Below the pieces are notes generated by a model. That model saw only the letters and a list, made by a program, of their open reading frames with translations. It searched no databases and had not been told where the DNA came from. A stretch of 64,000 bases of DNA from Paratinospora sagittata (lineage: Eukaryota; Streptophyta; Magnoliopsida; Ranunculales; Menispermaceae), in NCBI GenBank assembly GCA_035771175.1, contig CM069590.1:31076821-31140820 (forward strand). The letters are read 5' to 3'. A program made the position numbers and the translations under genes. Below are positions 10,989 to 23,390 of this stretch, piece after piece (the stretch's first letter is position 1; each line of letters opens with the position of its first letter).

Positions 10989-13900
10989 ATGCCCATCTCC
11001 CGTTTCCTTTTCTCCTCCTTCTCCAACTGCTCGAGGGTCTTCTTGAATCCTCTTCAAGGGTGAGTTGTTGTACTTTAGTTCTCAACTGCCGATTCCTTCT
11101 TCCAAATTGAAATTTCACTGGTGTGTTAGATAATCTTTTTTTTTTTTTTTTTTTTTCTAATGAAAAGGAAATAATCTTTCCTTGTTCAAATCTTACTTTG
11201 CTTTCTTTGTATATCGTTAATGAAAATAAGAATGCAAGAAGTAATTATCCCCAAACTCAAGACTTTCCAACATGAATTTACTGATTTTTATCCCGCTTGT
11301 TTAGTTTAATTGAATCATTCGGTTCCGTTTATCCTTTTAGTTTGTTCTTGAGTATGGTATTAACTTGCTTGAGTCTTAGCTTTAATTAATTGTTGGCGTT
11401 GAAATGCACATTGTCCTTTTATGCTATATGGCTGGTTTATAGAAAGTTAGGATTTGAAAATGACTGTTATATGATCCACTGAGCGCATGTCACTAGCATT
11501 TGTTATTCAGATGAGTTGAAGCTTTGAAGACCCTTCTACCTCAATTTGGATTTGAATCTTGAAGTGAAAAGACATTCAATGCAATTTGTAAAATGGATCA
11601 TTCGAATCTGTTCATTCAGACCCACAAAAGACTTGTTTGAAGTAGCCCGTGCAACTTTAAATGAAGTGATCCGATTTCAATTTGGTCTAAATTTTACGCG
11701 TTGGCTAAACCCAATATTCTAAATGTTCAATTTATCGTCAATTGATTCTGTTTCATTTCAATTAACTAGCCCTTTGTTGTCAAACTATTTCTACAAGTCT
11801 ATTACCTTTTGTTGGCTCATCTTTGGAACCCAAGAGAGGGGCTGATTGGGTTTATTGAAACTATAAAACTGATTTTGAAATTCTTCTAATTTATGCAATT
11901 TTTAACTTAAGGTGTGAATGATATTGACTGGATTAAATCGCAAATGAAAGTAAATTGAGAACACTAAGATTTTTAAATCGCTTGACAATCCTTTCCACAT
12001 CCGCGGAGGTACTTCAATCCCTTTTACAAGTAAAGACAAAGCCTCTTAAATAAACACCTAGCTAGGATGCCTCATTTAAGATTTCCATCCAAGTGCCTTA
12101 TAGTTGTGATACCTCACCCAACACCCAAAGGCCTTACAATACTTGATTTTGGTTAATATAATAGAGATACCTCACTTTGTGCAAATGAAGTCTTCTCTAA
12201 GAATCCACACGAAACATCCTTGGAATAGGGATATCAAACCTAATAAAACTTACAAACCACATAAAACTTTGAGTTTAACTAAATTTCTAAAAGTGAATGC
12301 ACATCTGGTTTGAACTTGTAAATGACCCCATTCAAAATGGCTCATACATAGCCACAAAAGGCTTGTTTGCATTGTCTAATTCAAAACGACTTTTGGGCTT
12401 TGAACTAGCCAAATATTCTTAATTTCAATTTTCCTATAAAGCTGATCTCTATTCATTACTTTTATCCAATGAGAAAGTTGGAAGATATCTCTATGAAGAA
12501 CAAAATGGCATGGATCTCAGGGAGTGCTGGAATTGACTTGGACTTTATTGACTTGATGTCAACTTGAGGTTGTTTTGCTGATGGAAGTAACAAATTATGA
12601 ACACATGAACATTGGATCTCCACTTTCCAGTTTTAATATTAGTTTTTTTACACTGGCTTGTATGTTGGATATTAGTAAGTTAGACATTTCTCTTTCTGTA
12701 GATACTAATTAATGTTTTATTATTGTAGGCTAGGTTCCTGTAAGAAATTTCAGCGCTCTTACATTAGGAATCCAAGATACAATAATAGAAAGATATATAA
12801 CCACCAGCTGCTGCCTCAGGAACCATTGGATTCTCACTCTTGGTCTTGGAGAATTTTAGTTGTATGCTACCTCAACTTTGTTTTGTTATTGAAATCTCAA
12901 TAACTTTACGTCTTATCCATTTGATATAGAAGTCAAGACCCTGATTCTTGAATCTTCCTTCCTTATGCCAGAGGCTCATTTTGGGGTTTTTGATAATGCT
13001 AGTCTGCAGCCTGCAGGGTTTCTATTAGTTGCTGGGGCAGGCATACTGATTCATTATAATGATGAGAAAAGAGCAATTCCGAAAGGTGCCATCTCTATGT
13101 GCTGCTACTTTTTATTGGCTGGAAATATTCATATGTTATTAAATTATTATTATGTTTTCCTTTTTGAATCTTACTTAATACATGCTTCTTTTATTAGTTC
13201 TTTATCTTTTATTTTTATTTTGAATCCATTGATTCCAGAGAATGAGGCTAAGAAGCTGAATTTACTTTCAAGGAATGATATTTGATTTATTGATTTTGTA
13301 ATTGGAGCTCCTTAGAGCATTTCCAATGCAACTGTGAATTGTGAAAAAATTAAATGCCATGTAGGATAAATAGACATTGTGTGAAAATAAACTTCTCCAA
13401 TACAACTATCCATATCCACGTAGGATAAATAGAGGTTGTCAACATGACCGTCTACTTTCAGATGGTCTGTTGGACAACCATCTATTGCTGAGTCATCAAA
13501 TAATTTTTTTTTATTTTGGGGAAAATATAAAAAGAATAACATTTTTTAGCGCCAAAAAAAACCAGCACCTGTTCTTGGGGTTCTTCTTCTTGTGCGTTTG
13601 ATTTATTTTCGAGGAGAAAAATAGAATCTATTGTTGGGCGAAAGATTTCTTTTCAAGGCGAAAGATTCATCATCCCATCTCCGTGAATCCATTGCCGAAG
13701 GTGTTCTTCAGGTGAGAACAAAGCCTCTTTTTAATTTCTCTTATTTTTTCTATTTTTAAAAATTTTTGCTATATATATTATTTTTTATGAGGGATATTGT
13801 TCAGTTTAAATAAGTAAAAAAGGAAACTGAAAAAGTAGAAGTGAAATTTTTTTTTAAAAAAACATTTTACACCTCATCAAAATGAATGAAAGCATTGGAG

Positions 13901-16569
13901 AACATTTTTTAACATGATTGTCTATCAAGTACTTTTTTGTGCCATGTAGGAAGCAAGTCTCTTGACATTGATGACATGACACTTTTTTTTGAAAGACAAT
14001 CTATATTTGCATTGGAGATACTCTTATATAGATAAGTTTCCTAAGGACCTAAGCTATCTATAACAATATAGCAACTTTCTAATGCTATTTATTTAGACAC
14101 TTTCTTTATACATAAAATAATAAAAACGAATTTAGAAACTCTTTAAACTACCACTAAAATACGATTCTATCAAAATAGAAATTCCTCTAAAAAAGGAAAC
14201 TTGACTAAAAATAAAAACAAACTAAAAGTAAATTTTTGGAACTTTCCTAAGTATTATTCTGTGTCCTACATTAGTCATGGAGATCGATAAGGCAAAGAGA
14301 TTGTGGAAATATATATATATATATATATACATCATCATTTGATTATTTGTCGTCCTATGGTCAATATTTTTCATCCTCAACCCCTAATTTGACCTGACTA
14401 TGATGGTTCTACATACTTCTTGACATTCACAATACTCCTTTATACTCCACATCCTCGGGCTTAGTTAACTACTCAACTATTGCAACATGGCAACACAAAT
14501 ATTACTCTTATGGTTAAATACTCCCACTTTCGCTGTCCTCAATCTGCACAGCTACTTTCCTTCATGAGTTTTGCTCATGTCATGAGTATTTTTGAAGTTC
14601 ACAACTTAGACTCTTGAAAATGGAAGCTCATTTCGTTACCTATGGTGATCTATGTTGTTGCTTTATATGAATTTCTTAATGAGCAGAATGAAAAGGAAAA
14701 AGAAAACACAAACAGGCTAAAAAAAACTAAAAGGCTAAGTATATTGAGAATTGCATGTCAGTTTTTTTTCTCGTAGGTGCCTTGTCATACATTTTGGCGG
14801 AGAATGATCTCATCCTGCTAATTTCCTACTCCCTTACTCAGAAACTGAACCCCATGATGCTATGGTATGTAGCTTGAGCCGAGAAGTAAACTCAAATATG
14901 AATTGACAACTCGTTCATTCAAATACAACAGTAGTGGAACTTGGTATTCATCCCAAAATATAGTCTTTTACCCCTATAAGTTTTCTATTACAAAGACAAA
15001 TCATAGGCCTTGAAACATCTTTATTCTGATAAATGACAGTTAGAACTACATGATCATTTTGAGCACACTAATCTTAGGGCTTCAGAAAAATGTTAATAAT
15101 TATTGGGGAGCTAAATTGCTAATTGAGTCTATGGTTTCATCTGCTATTGTCCTAGTTTTTTGGGTTCTAAAGGGGAATTAGGAATTTAGAAGAATAATCA
15201 TGCACTGTGGTGTAACTAGCATTAGCATGTACTATTAACTCCTGTTTCTAATTTTGTTATTTTTCATGTAGGTTCGCTGCCAAGTGAGTCTCAGTCCCTT
15301 CCCATTGTGGCAAAAAAATTGCAGTTTTCACAAGACACATCTCTTTCTATATACTTAAAAACCCATTTGTTACACTACTGAAATCTCAAAAAATAATAAA
15401 GGGGAGCAAGCTCAGAAATGAATTTCCTTCTGAGAAAAATCACAAGACTCCTGTTCCTAATCATGTATATCCTAGGCCATAATTAAAGCCATTTCTGCTG
15501 GGAGGAACAAAGAAAAAGTGGATTTTGGTTTGATCTGCAAAGATTGCAATGGAAAACTAGATAAAACTTCTAATTAGATTTTCCAGGAAATATTTTTTCA
15601 TTTGATTGAGGTATAGTTGACCTTTTTCCCTGATCAACCTTCATTCTCAACTTTTCAATTACATGATGAGGAGATCTATAGATGTTTCTTGTCTTCAAAC
15701 TGTCTAATCATCTGTATTGCTGTGAATTCTTAGGTCAAGGTACTGAGCCTGGTGGAAACGCACTCAAGGGACCCAAAATCGGGGGCCCTTTCACACTGGT
15801 TGACACGGAAGGTCATTTGATTACTGAACGCAATCTTCTAGGAAATTGGACTCTTCTTTACTTTGGATATACTTCTTCTCCTGATGTTGGTCCAGCTGAA
15901 GTTCAGAAAATGGCCAAGGCCATTGAAACATTAGGTTTGGTTACTGGTGCATCTATGCGTTAGCATTTCTTATTGTTCTTTTATATATCTTCTGTTTGAG
16001 GCTACTGATAGTCTTATGTTTTGTTTCCTGGACTCGAAACAAGAGTCTAAACAGAACATAAAAGTGATTCCAATCTTTGTTACCATTGATCCTGAACGAG
16101 ACTCCCCCTCTCAACTCCGAGCTTATTTAAAAGGTTAATTTTAATACTCTACTGAACCTTTTCTCTTTGAATATCAAGATATTGTGTGCTCACCTCGTGT
16201 ATCCATGGCCAAAATTGTTCTACTCCCTAATTGCAGAATTTGACCAAAGAATAGTCGGGCTAACAGGACCTGTTTCTGCAATAAGACATGTGGCTCAGGA
16301 ATATCGTGTTTTCTTCAAAACGGTTGAAGAAGAAGGAGATGATTATCTTGTTGAGTCCTCCCACAACATGTAAGACCCTAAAGTATTTACTTTATTCTTG
16401 GTTTATTCGAGCTATTCATTTCATTATTGGGTTGTTCCATTGTAACAACAGGTACCTCTTGGACCCAAACTTGGAAACTGTGAGATGTTTTGGGATAGAA
16501 TACAATGCAGAGCAACTTTCTGAAGCAATAGTTGAGGAAATGAACAGAAAATCCAATCAAAAAGCTTGA
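10989..16569 (+). CDS. HCC2: SCO1-family mitochondrial protein, HCC2-like (7 exons)
   Basis: Exons read from splice signals: 10989-11059, 12729-12861, 13010-13085, 15734-15934, 16044-16133, 16237-16369 and 16452-16569. All introns are GT-AG, and the spliced frame is 822 nt, encoding 273 residues. Exon 1 gives an Arg/Ser/Phe-rich, acid-free start typical of a mitochondrial presequence. Exon 3 gives a membrane segment (residues about 69-85, PAGFLLVAGAGILIHY) followed by NDEKRAIPKG. Exons 4-7 give the thioredoxin-fold SCO domain (WTLLYFGYTSSPDVGP, VIPIFVTIDPERDSP, IVGLTGP). Canonical SCO1 binds copper through C-P-D-x-C plus a distal His and helps load the CuA site of cytochrome oxidase. Here both Cys positions are Ser142 and Gly146, while His233 (ESSHNM) remains. 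This is the pattern of plant HCC2, so copper transfer is unlikely and a redox or stress role is inferred. The length is close to Arabidopsis HCC2. The gene looks intact. Confidence 0.9.
11060..12728 (+). other. Intron 1 of the HCC2-like gene
   Basis: A 1669 bp intron (phase 2) starts GTGAGT after codon GG| and ends TTGTAG. A run of 21 T lies at 11136-11156. No transposon end or coding sequence was recognised in it. Confidence 0.75.
13086..15733 (+). other. Intron 3 of the HCC2-like gene
   Basis: A 2648 bp intron (phase 1) lies between the membrane-segment exon and the SCO domain. It carries a MITE-like insertion at 13315-14023 and an (AT)n run near 14311-14330. The short open frames that overlap the neighbouring exons run into it and are not genes. 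Confidence 0.8.
13315..14023. mobile_element. MITE-like non-autonomous DNA transposon in intron 3
   Basis: The ends are inverted repeats: GAGCATTTCCAATGCAA at the left and the reverse complement of GAGTATCTCCAATGCAA at the right (15 of 17 match). They are flanked by TTA on both sides (13312-13314, 14024-14026). The 709 bp interior has no transposase. A 3 bp TTA duplication is typical of PIF/Harbinger-derived elements, but the class is inferred from the TSD only. GAGCATCTCCAA-type ends are common in plant MITEs. Confidence 0.7.
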
Positions 16570-17961
16570 GTCATTGAGATATGGTCAACCTTCGAAACAT
16601 GGTAAGACCTATATCATCACAGCTAAACTAACATTCTTACTTTAGTGTAATGATAAGTAAGTTTCAGGGCTCATTGTTAGAGTGATTTGCTTGACAATGC
16701 TGGCACATAGCCACCGGATGAGTACATTTTACAGTTTAAGCTCTGGCCTTAAATGAGCTTTCATAAGAGAAAATGAAGGAAACATTATGTCTCTATCCGT
16801 CATGGTTGGAAATGAAATTTTTTCACATTATTCTTGAAGAAAAAAAAATCTTTATTAGGTATTAGCAGTAAGTCAAGTTACTAATTAGAAGTGTATCTGA
16901 AGGATGAAAGTAGAATATCAAGTTCAACAGAAACTCAGCAACGGATGAGGGCATAAATATGAGGTATAATAGATAGGGAACAAAAGTTTGCTTGCTAATG
17001 TTAATATATATATAAAGTTATGGTTGTTTGAAGTTAAGTGGTCACTTGACATATTAACTTTAAATAATTATTTTTTTCTGGGCAATTAAAAACTAATATG
17101 TTGTAACATTTTAAAAGTTAAGATTCGAAATTGGTATATTTGGGCAATGGTAAAAGTAGCATAATTAAAGATAAAATGAGAAAGAACCGACTAAGGTGAT
17201 TTGGACGCCTATAATATAGGCTTTAAGATGTATTAGTTCGGAAGAGCGACTTATTAACATTAGAAGGTAACATTATAGTACATTTAGAGTACAAATTATA
17301 ATCATTTCGCCGCCTTGTAGAGTAGTGGAGCTTTATAAATGTACACAACTTTTATATAATATTTTTTTGAATTAAAATAGGCAATCAATTCTTTTATTTT
17401 TTGCTGAAAGCAAATTGCACGTATAGATTCTCTACGTCCTTTACATCTAAATATATATCTCAAACAGTTCATTTGATTTTGATCAAAATACCAAATTTTT
17501 TATTTTGATTTGGTCAGTACCAAAATACAAAGATCCGTACCTTATGATGATCTGTCCACCATGGAAGCTGTCATTGTACCTCGAAAATCTTACTACACAA
17601 CACAAATGATTAAAATACTTTTTCTAATTAAGATTGTTTTGATTTTTTTTAAATAGCATGCCTAAAATCATTAGTAAAACTATAAAAAAAAACACTTAAA
17701 TTCACGTTCTGCCGCAACTGATACGTATTTGAATCATGTTAAATCTTCAAGTGAACCTCGGCCTTTAAAAGTAATGAAACTCTTATAAAAGTTAATTCTG
17801 CCAAGGTGTAAAATATATTGGTTTGATTTCCAAGTGCTTCAATTTGAGGATTAAAAATGAGAAATAGCCTGCATCTTTATATAAGATTTTGCAAATGTAG
17901 AGTTCTGAGTTGCATCAATTATTGGGAGGTGGATTTACTATTTTGGCAACACCAACGTTCC

Positions 17962-18055
17962 TTAATTCTTACTAATTAACAAAAGAAAAAGTGATGAAAA
18001 CCCTCTCTTTAATTCTTACTAATTAACAAAAGAAAAAGTGATGAAAACCCTCTCT
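17962..18055. repeat. Perfect 47 bp tandem duplication
   Basis: Two identical units, 17962-18008 and 18009-18055, each start TTAATTCTTACTAATTAACA and end AACCCTCTCT. No difference was seen between them, so the event is recent. Confidence 0.9.
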
Positions 18056-18462
18056 ATGTTTCCGCAAGTTTAAAATTCAAATATCACATAAAAATTTGCC
18101 AATTTGATGCTCCAATCATCTACAAGTCTTTTTACCTACTATCACGTCTATCAAACAATTGGAAGTATGTAAGGGCCTAGAAATAGTATTTGTAAATTAC
18201 ATAAGTAGGAATGTGTCTAACTGCTAGATATATGACATGACATGACCATATCTATATGGCAACTGAATTAATTGAAGGAACAGGAAAGTATTGTGCTTTG
18301 ATATCTATATATAAGGGTGGCAATTCCGCACATTTGAAATACATTTTTGAATGAAATTAAGATTCTAAATATTAAAATATTTTCAATTTGATGAATAAAA
18401 TAAAATAAACAAATCATAAATTAAAACATATATATCTTTTTCATTTTATATTTAATTGAAAC

Positions 18463-18470
<8 letters not shown>

Positions 18471-18500
<30 letters not shown>
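18471..18500. repeat. (AT)15 microsatellite
   Basis: An uninterrupted AT dinucleotide run of 30 bp lies in the spacer downstream of the HCC2-like gene. Confidence 0.95.
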
Positions 18501-18506
<6 letters not shown>

Positions 18507-19162
18507 AATTAAATCCATTTTATTTGACACTATATACTTGGGAAAGTTAAATTGTAGAATAATTAACATATATTCTCTTAGGTCCTAAACCTGAACAATA
18601 AAATAGTAAAAAGAATACAATATAATAAGAATACCATAGTTATATGTTATTATTTAAAAAAAATAATTTAAACTAATTCAACCCAAGTTACCTAATAACT
18701 CTTTTTTCATTTTATATGCTTATTTGAACATGCTCTTAATTATATTACTCTTAATATTGTATATGTTTCTATCCGTATGTAAATTTATACTAATATAAAG
18801 AGGATTCTGGGCAGTTGACGATGAAGTCTTTTTATCACCAAATTGCCCAAATTGCCCCTATTTATTATTTAGGTTAACACAGTAAGTTGAATAATTAAAA
18901 AGGGTATTAAAGAAATTTTGTTATCCTACCCTAAAGATTTCACATTAATATTTAATTTTTTATTTAAAAAAAATCAACTTTCCACCCCATTTTCTCCTAT
19001 TTTTTCTCAACTGATAGAGTTCTTTTTTTTTTTTAGGGGATAAAAGGCACTTCATTAAACTCAACTAGGAGAGAAATCACCCAGAAGAAAAGGCAACAGC
19101 CATGGAGGGGCATCTTCTAGCCATATTACATCTTCCTCTAAGGACAAAGCATACTGAGCTAA

Positions 19163-20300
19163 CTAATGAGCAACTACATTATTCTTTCTAGGGGTGTGGC
19201 TAAACTCCACTAAAGACATTGACTCTCTAAGAGTATGTATATCTTGTAATACTGTGCCTAGTTCTAGGTGGGAATCATTATTGCTTTGAAGCAATTTAAT
19301 CAATGATAATGAATTAGATTCCACTTGGATTGAGTAGCAACCAGATTCAAGGGCTAGACGCATCCCTTCCTTTAAAGCTAAACCTTATGCAACTTCCTCA
19401 TTTCGCACTATGATGCCCAAACCAACACGTATGTGTATCATGTCCAAAGCTGCATCTGTATTAAGTTTCAGCATGCCTAAGGGAGGGGGACGCCAATGAT
19501 TATAAGTCTCTCTTTGCTTAATGCTATGTTGGATCTTAGGCATATTAATATTGCTTCTAGCTTCCTTGTATGCATTGATGTAGCCAAGGACCCAATTTAC
19601 TATAGATTGGTCATCTTCACAGTGCACCATTCTATTTCTGTTACACCATAGTGTCCACAGCAGCATTACTGCATTTTCCCAGTCAGAACTATACATAGGC
19701 CTTCACCGCCCATCAACATACCCACTTGAACACCATCTCCCACGTCTTTTGCTTTGAGATCCAAACTTCTCCACGCTGTTTTAGCCACCTTACATGTACA
19801 AAAACACATGTTGCATGGTTTCTGGGTAAGAATTGCATACCATACATTGGTTCTCAGTTGCTATATGCCTTCTAGCCAGATTTTCACCCAATGGAAGACA
19901 TCTATGAATAGCCTTCCAATAGAAAACTCACTTTGCTAGGGAGTTGAGATTGCCATAATCGTTTCCAAAGCTTTGAACTGGGTTGGTTGAAGGATGAAGA
20001 GTCATCAGTTTTGAGTGAGAGCTAATTTATTTCCACTTCCCACTGTGAATTTTCCATTCTTTTCATAATGTCATGCCAAAATGTCATCACCTCCGATACC
20101 CATTCCACCTTGGAATTTTCAAGTGCATAGGGACTTCCAGTTCTTCCAATGGATTTTTTTTATTTGAATGCAAACTACCCCACCAAAATCTAGCCATAAG
20201 TTTCTCAAAACTCTTCCACATCCCCCACAGGAAATTTAAAGCAGCTCATCACATAAGTAGGAATAGCTTGAATAAAGGCCTTGAGAAGCACCTTTTAACC
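19163..20300 (-). pseudogene. LINE ORF2 C-terminus: zf-RVT-like region and RNase H
   Basis: RNase H (RVT_3 type) begins at about 19530 with the block PPPLGMLKLNTDAAL, continues with GIIVRNEEVA, and after a stop with EGMRLALESGCYSIQVESNS. The last block is FSHTPRKNNVVAH. Upstream, 19700-20000 encodes a broken Cys/His-rich stretch (VWISKQ, QCMVCN) resembling the zf-RVT region of plant LINEs. Frames at 19163-19363 and 19385-19696 are separated by one stop. Confidence 0.82.
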
Positions 20301-20461
20301 CCCCATTGAAAAAGGTTTTTCTTTCCAACCCTTCATCTTGGTCCAGATTCGTTTCTTAATTGATTCAAAAGCACTAGACTTGTTTCTAGTAATCATGGAC
20401 GACATTCCCAGGTATTTGGAATGGCAAGCTACCACTAGAAAGCCAAGAATCTGACGGCCTC

Positions 20462-21695
20462 TTATACAGCTAGTGGTGTGTTTATATTGAAAGATAGGGT
20501 CGATTTATCACTGTTGATAACGTGTGCAGATCCTTGAGAGTAATCATGGAGTACTTCTTTTAATCTAGTACATTCTTCAATGGTGGCTTTGACAAACACT
20601 AATCTGTCATCTGCAAAAAAAAAAGTGTGAAATCGATGGACCCCTTCTCCCAAATCTAATACTGAAGATGATATCATTGGATTCCGTACGAGTTAGAGTA
20701 GAAGAGAGACCTTCGGGACATGTCAGAAACAAGAAAGGTGATAGAGGATCCCCTTGTCGTAGTCCCCTCTGAGGTATAATGTGCCCATGAATTTCTCCAT
20801 TCACCTGGACTAAGTAAGTAACAAATGAAATACACCTAAGAGTCAGATTAATCCAGTCTGGATGAAAGCCTAAAGCTGGCATAATTTTCTCCAACAAAAT
20901 CCACTGAATTCGGTCATAAGCTTTACTCATGTCTAACTTCAAGGCCACCTGGTGCAAATTTTTCTCCCCCTTGTCTCTCAACTGGTGAATGCATTCAAAG
21001 CCAATCATCACATTATCTGATATTAATCTATTCGGGACAAAAACACTCTGATTCTCTGAAATGATAGTTGAAATTACCAGTATAAGCCTATTTGTCATTG
21101 CCTTGACAATGATCTTGTAAATGACATTACAAAGACTGATAGGACCGAACTCTGATACCTTTTTTGGATTTTTCATCTAGGGCATAAGAGCAATATGTGT
21201 ATGATTAATATTAGCCAATGATCCCCCATTATTAAGAACATCCACGCACATTTCAGTCACATCCTTTCCCACAATACTCCAGCAAGATTGGAAGAAAGCT
21301 CCTGACATCCCATCTGCACTAGATGATTTCGAAAGATTCATTTGGAATAAGGAAGTCCTAACTTCATCAACATCAAATGTTCGGCATAGTATGGAGTTCT
21401 CTGTTTGTGTCATTTTGTGAGACACTCTAGAGATGATCTTTTGAACTTCCTCCTAAGCTGGGTTAGTGGATTTAAACAGAGAATCAAAATAGGAAATAAA
21501 TGTAGAATTTATCTACTCATTCTCTTCAGTCCATAATCCCATATCATTGAAAATACCCTTAATATGGTTTCATCTTCTTCGTTGTGATGCTTTATGATGA
21601 AAGTAGCTTGTATTTCGATCTCCTGCTTGTAGCCATAACACCTTACCCCTCTGCCTCTAATAAGTCTCTTCTTTCTCCATCAACACATCCAAATC
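20462..21695 (-). pseudogene. LINE ORF2 reverse transcriptase remnant
   Basis: RT blocks in order are GDRNTSYFHHKASQRRR (21620-21570), MNLSKSSSADGMSGAFFQSC (21310-21270), FGPISLCNVIYKIIVKAMTN (about 21150-21090), QSVFVPNRLISDNVM, KLDMSKAYDRIQW, QRGLRQGDPLSPFLFL and FFFADDRLVF (about 20610). The last is the [FY]xDD catalytic box with its two Asp retained. Stops (for example before MKNPKKVS at 21177) and a shift near 20640 break it. The upstream part continues beyond solo LTR F, at 23391. Confidence 0.9.
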
Positions 21696-21727
21696 ACGTT
21701 TGTTGGCCCAGATTATAGTCCAAAATT

Positions 21728-21741
21728 GGGGGGGGGGGGGG
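21728..21741 (+). repeat. G14 homopolymer in solo LTR F
   Basis: A run of 14 G lies 28 bp inside the LTR, in the position where the E LTR has GAGGGGGAAGGGGG. It could be a slippage product or a sequencing-length uncertainty. Confidence 0.85.
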
Positions 21742-22614
21742 TGAATTGGATTTAGCAGATTTTCGTGAAACCTTACTTAACACTTAATGACAAAGATAAA
21801 CAATAATGAAAGTGCAAGGAAAATAGGCAATATAGACAGCGATTTAAAGTAGTTCGGCTTCTTCAAAGCCTACCTCTACTACTTGACTTCCCCGGTCAAG
21901 ATTTTCCAAGCATCCACTAACTTTGATTCAACTTATGGGTATGAATCAAACCATTACAACCTATCATTGATTCAACTTACGGGTGTGAAATGAACTGTTA
22001 GAACCTAACCTTGATCCAACTTACGGGTGTGGATCCTATCGTTACAAACACCAACCTCAGGATATGAGTCTTCCCAATTGGCTAACCAGCCAATTCAAAT
22101 ACAATATAGTTTACAAAGATAGAAAGAAATTGTTCTTTACCAAACAACTCTCAAATGAAGTACAAGTAAGATTGAATACCTTCCAAATGATAACCAACCA
22201 AAGTATGTAAAATGAAATTCAAGCTGAGATGTAGGAAGGACCTCTTTTGGACTTGATTGAAAATGATGAAGTTTGAAGCACTCAATATAAAACCTCTATC
22301 ACTTGAAATCTCTTGGAAAAATGTCTTCTCAAAATGAACACTGGATGCACAAGAGATTTTCTCAAAGTGATTTGAAAACTTGAAAACTTGGTTGAAATAC
22401 TTGAAAAACTTGGAGAACTTGAAAGCTTTTCTTTTAAAAAATGGAAAACCAAAATCAATTCAAGCACTCATTTGAAATTTGTTTTTCTTTTCAAAGATGT
22501 GGAAAACTAACTTAGAGTAGAACTTTCTTTCTTTCAAAAAATTTTCAAAAGGTTGCTCACAATGAGCTAAGACACATGTTTATAAAAAAATATTTTCGAA
22601 AAAGTGAGAACCAT

Positions 22615-22925
22615 GGTTCTGTACACAGAATCTCGTTTCTGTTTGAAAAGCACTAGAAAACAACTCTCTGCTTTCGTCACGGAAATGCGTTCCTGTTGAA
22701 GAAACACATTTTTGTGTGTTCTCCAAGAATGCCCAAAAAAGGAGAGAACACATTTTTGTGTATGATTCCAGAGAACATCATTCTAGAATTTCTAGAGGAA
22801 ACACATTTCTTAACAAGGAACACGTTTCTACTTGACTCAGTGAAAATTTCGCTAAGTACAAATAGGAAATGCGTTTCTCTTAAAGGAAACGCGTTTCTAT
22901 TTTACACAAAAACTTGAAACATGTT
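22615..22925. repeat. Array of short dyads (GAAACGCGTTTC type) in LTR F
   Basis: About eight imperfect copies of a 12-14 bp palindromic word are spread over 300 bp, such as GGAAATGCGTTTCT, GGAAACGCGTTTCT, GAAACACATTTTTGTG and GGAACACGTTTCT. They lie about 915-1220 bp into the LTR, where the E LTR has a different dyad array. Confidence 0.7.
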
Positions 22926-23390
22926 TTTCCTTGAAAGTTTTGTGATTAAAGCATGTTTTCATGATAAATTATTGTTAAATTATTGTTTTCATGATAAATT
23001 ATTGTTAAATGTAATTAAAATACCTTTGAGATCAAAACATAAATTTAAATCATTTTGATCAAACATGCAAATTTTGACTTTTATGAAAATAGTTGACTTT
23101 TTAAAACAAATATGATTTTGCCATCATATTAAACATATGCATGACTTTGGCTGACACAAATAGAAAGCATTCTACAGCCCTATGGAATTTAAGCAAGTAC
23201 AAAAAAATTTACAATATTAATCTTCATGTTTTGATCCACTTCGAGCTTTTTGCTTTGACTTTTCAGTTGACTTTTGAAATTTGATCTTTTGAGTACTAAA
23301 ACAACTTAGTCAAAAATGATTAGTATATAAGGACTGTTGTTTGCAATCATCAAAACATGCAAGGGTGAGGGTCAACATGCCAACAACGTT

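Larger units (their letters stand above)
16570..19007. other. 3' flank of HCC2-like gene and intergenic spacer
   Basis: This contains the 3' UTR of the gene (end not fixed) and AT-rich spacer. No convincing reading frame or transposon was recognised. It holds a perfect 47 bp tandem duplication (17962-18055) and an (AT)15 microsatellite (18471-18500). Confidence 0.6.
21701..23385 (-). mobile_element. Solo LTR F of a SIRE-like Copia family, inside LINE ORF2
   Basis: The ends are TGTTGGCCCA... and ...TGCCAACA, with a perfect 5 bp duplication ACGTT (21696-21700 and 23386-23390). Removing it rejoins the LINE frame. At 1685 bp it is nearly the length of the 3' LTR of element E (1692 bp) and shares its layout: a G-rich tract near one end, a block GTTCGGCT(T/C)C with CCTACCTC(T/C)ACTAC, and a mid-LTR array of short palindromes. 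The orientation is that of E. No internal domain is left, so it is a solo LTR. Confidence 0.88.

Noticed and set aside
12712..13285. Two open frames (12712-12903 and 12965-13285) that could be called small genes
   Set aside because: Their central parts are exons 2 and 3 of the HCC2-like gene. The parts outside run into introns and do not continue the SCO family alignment.
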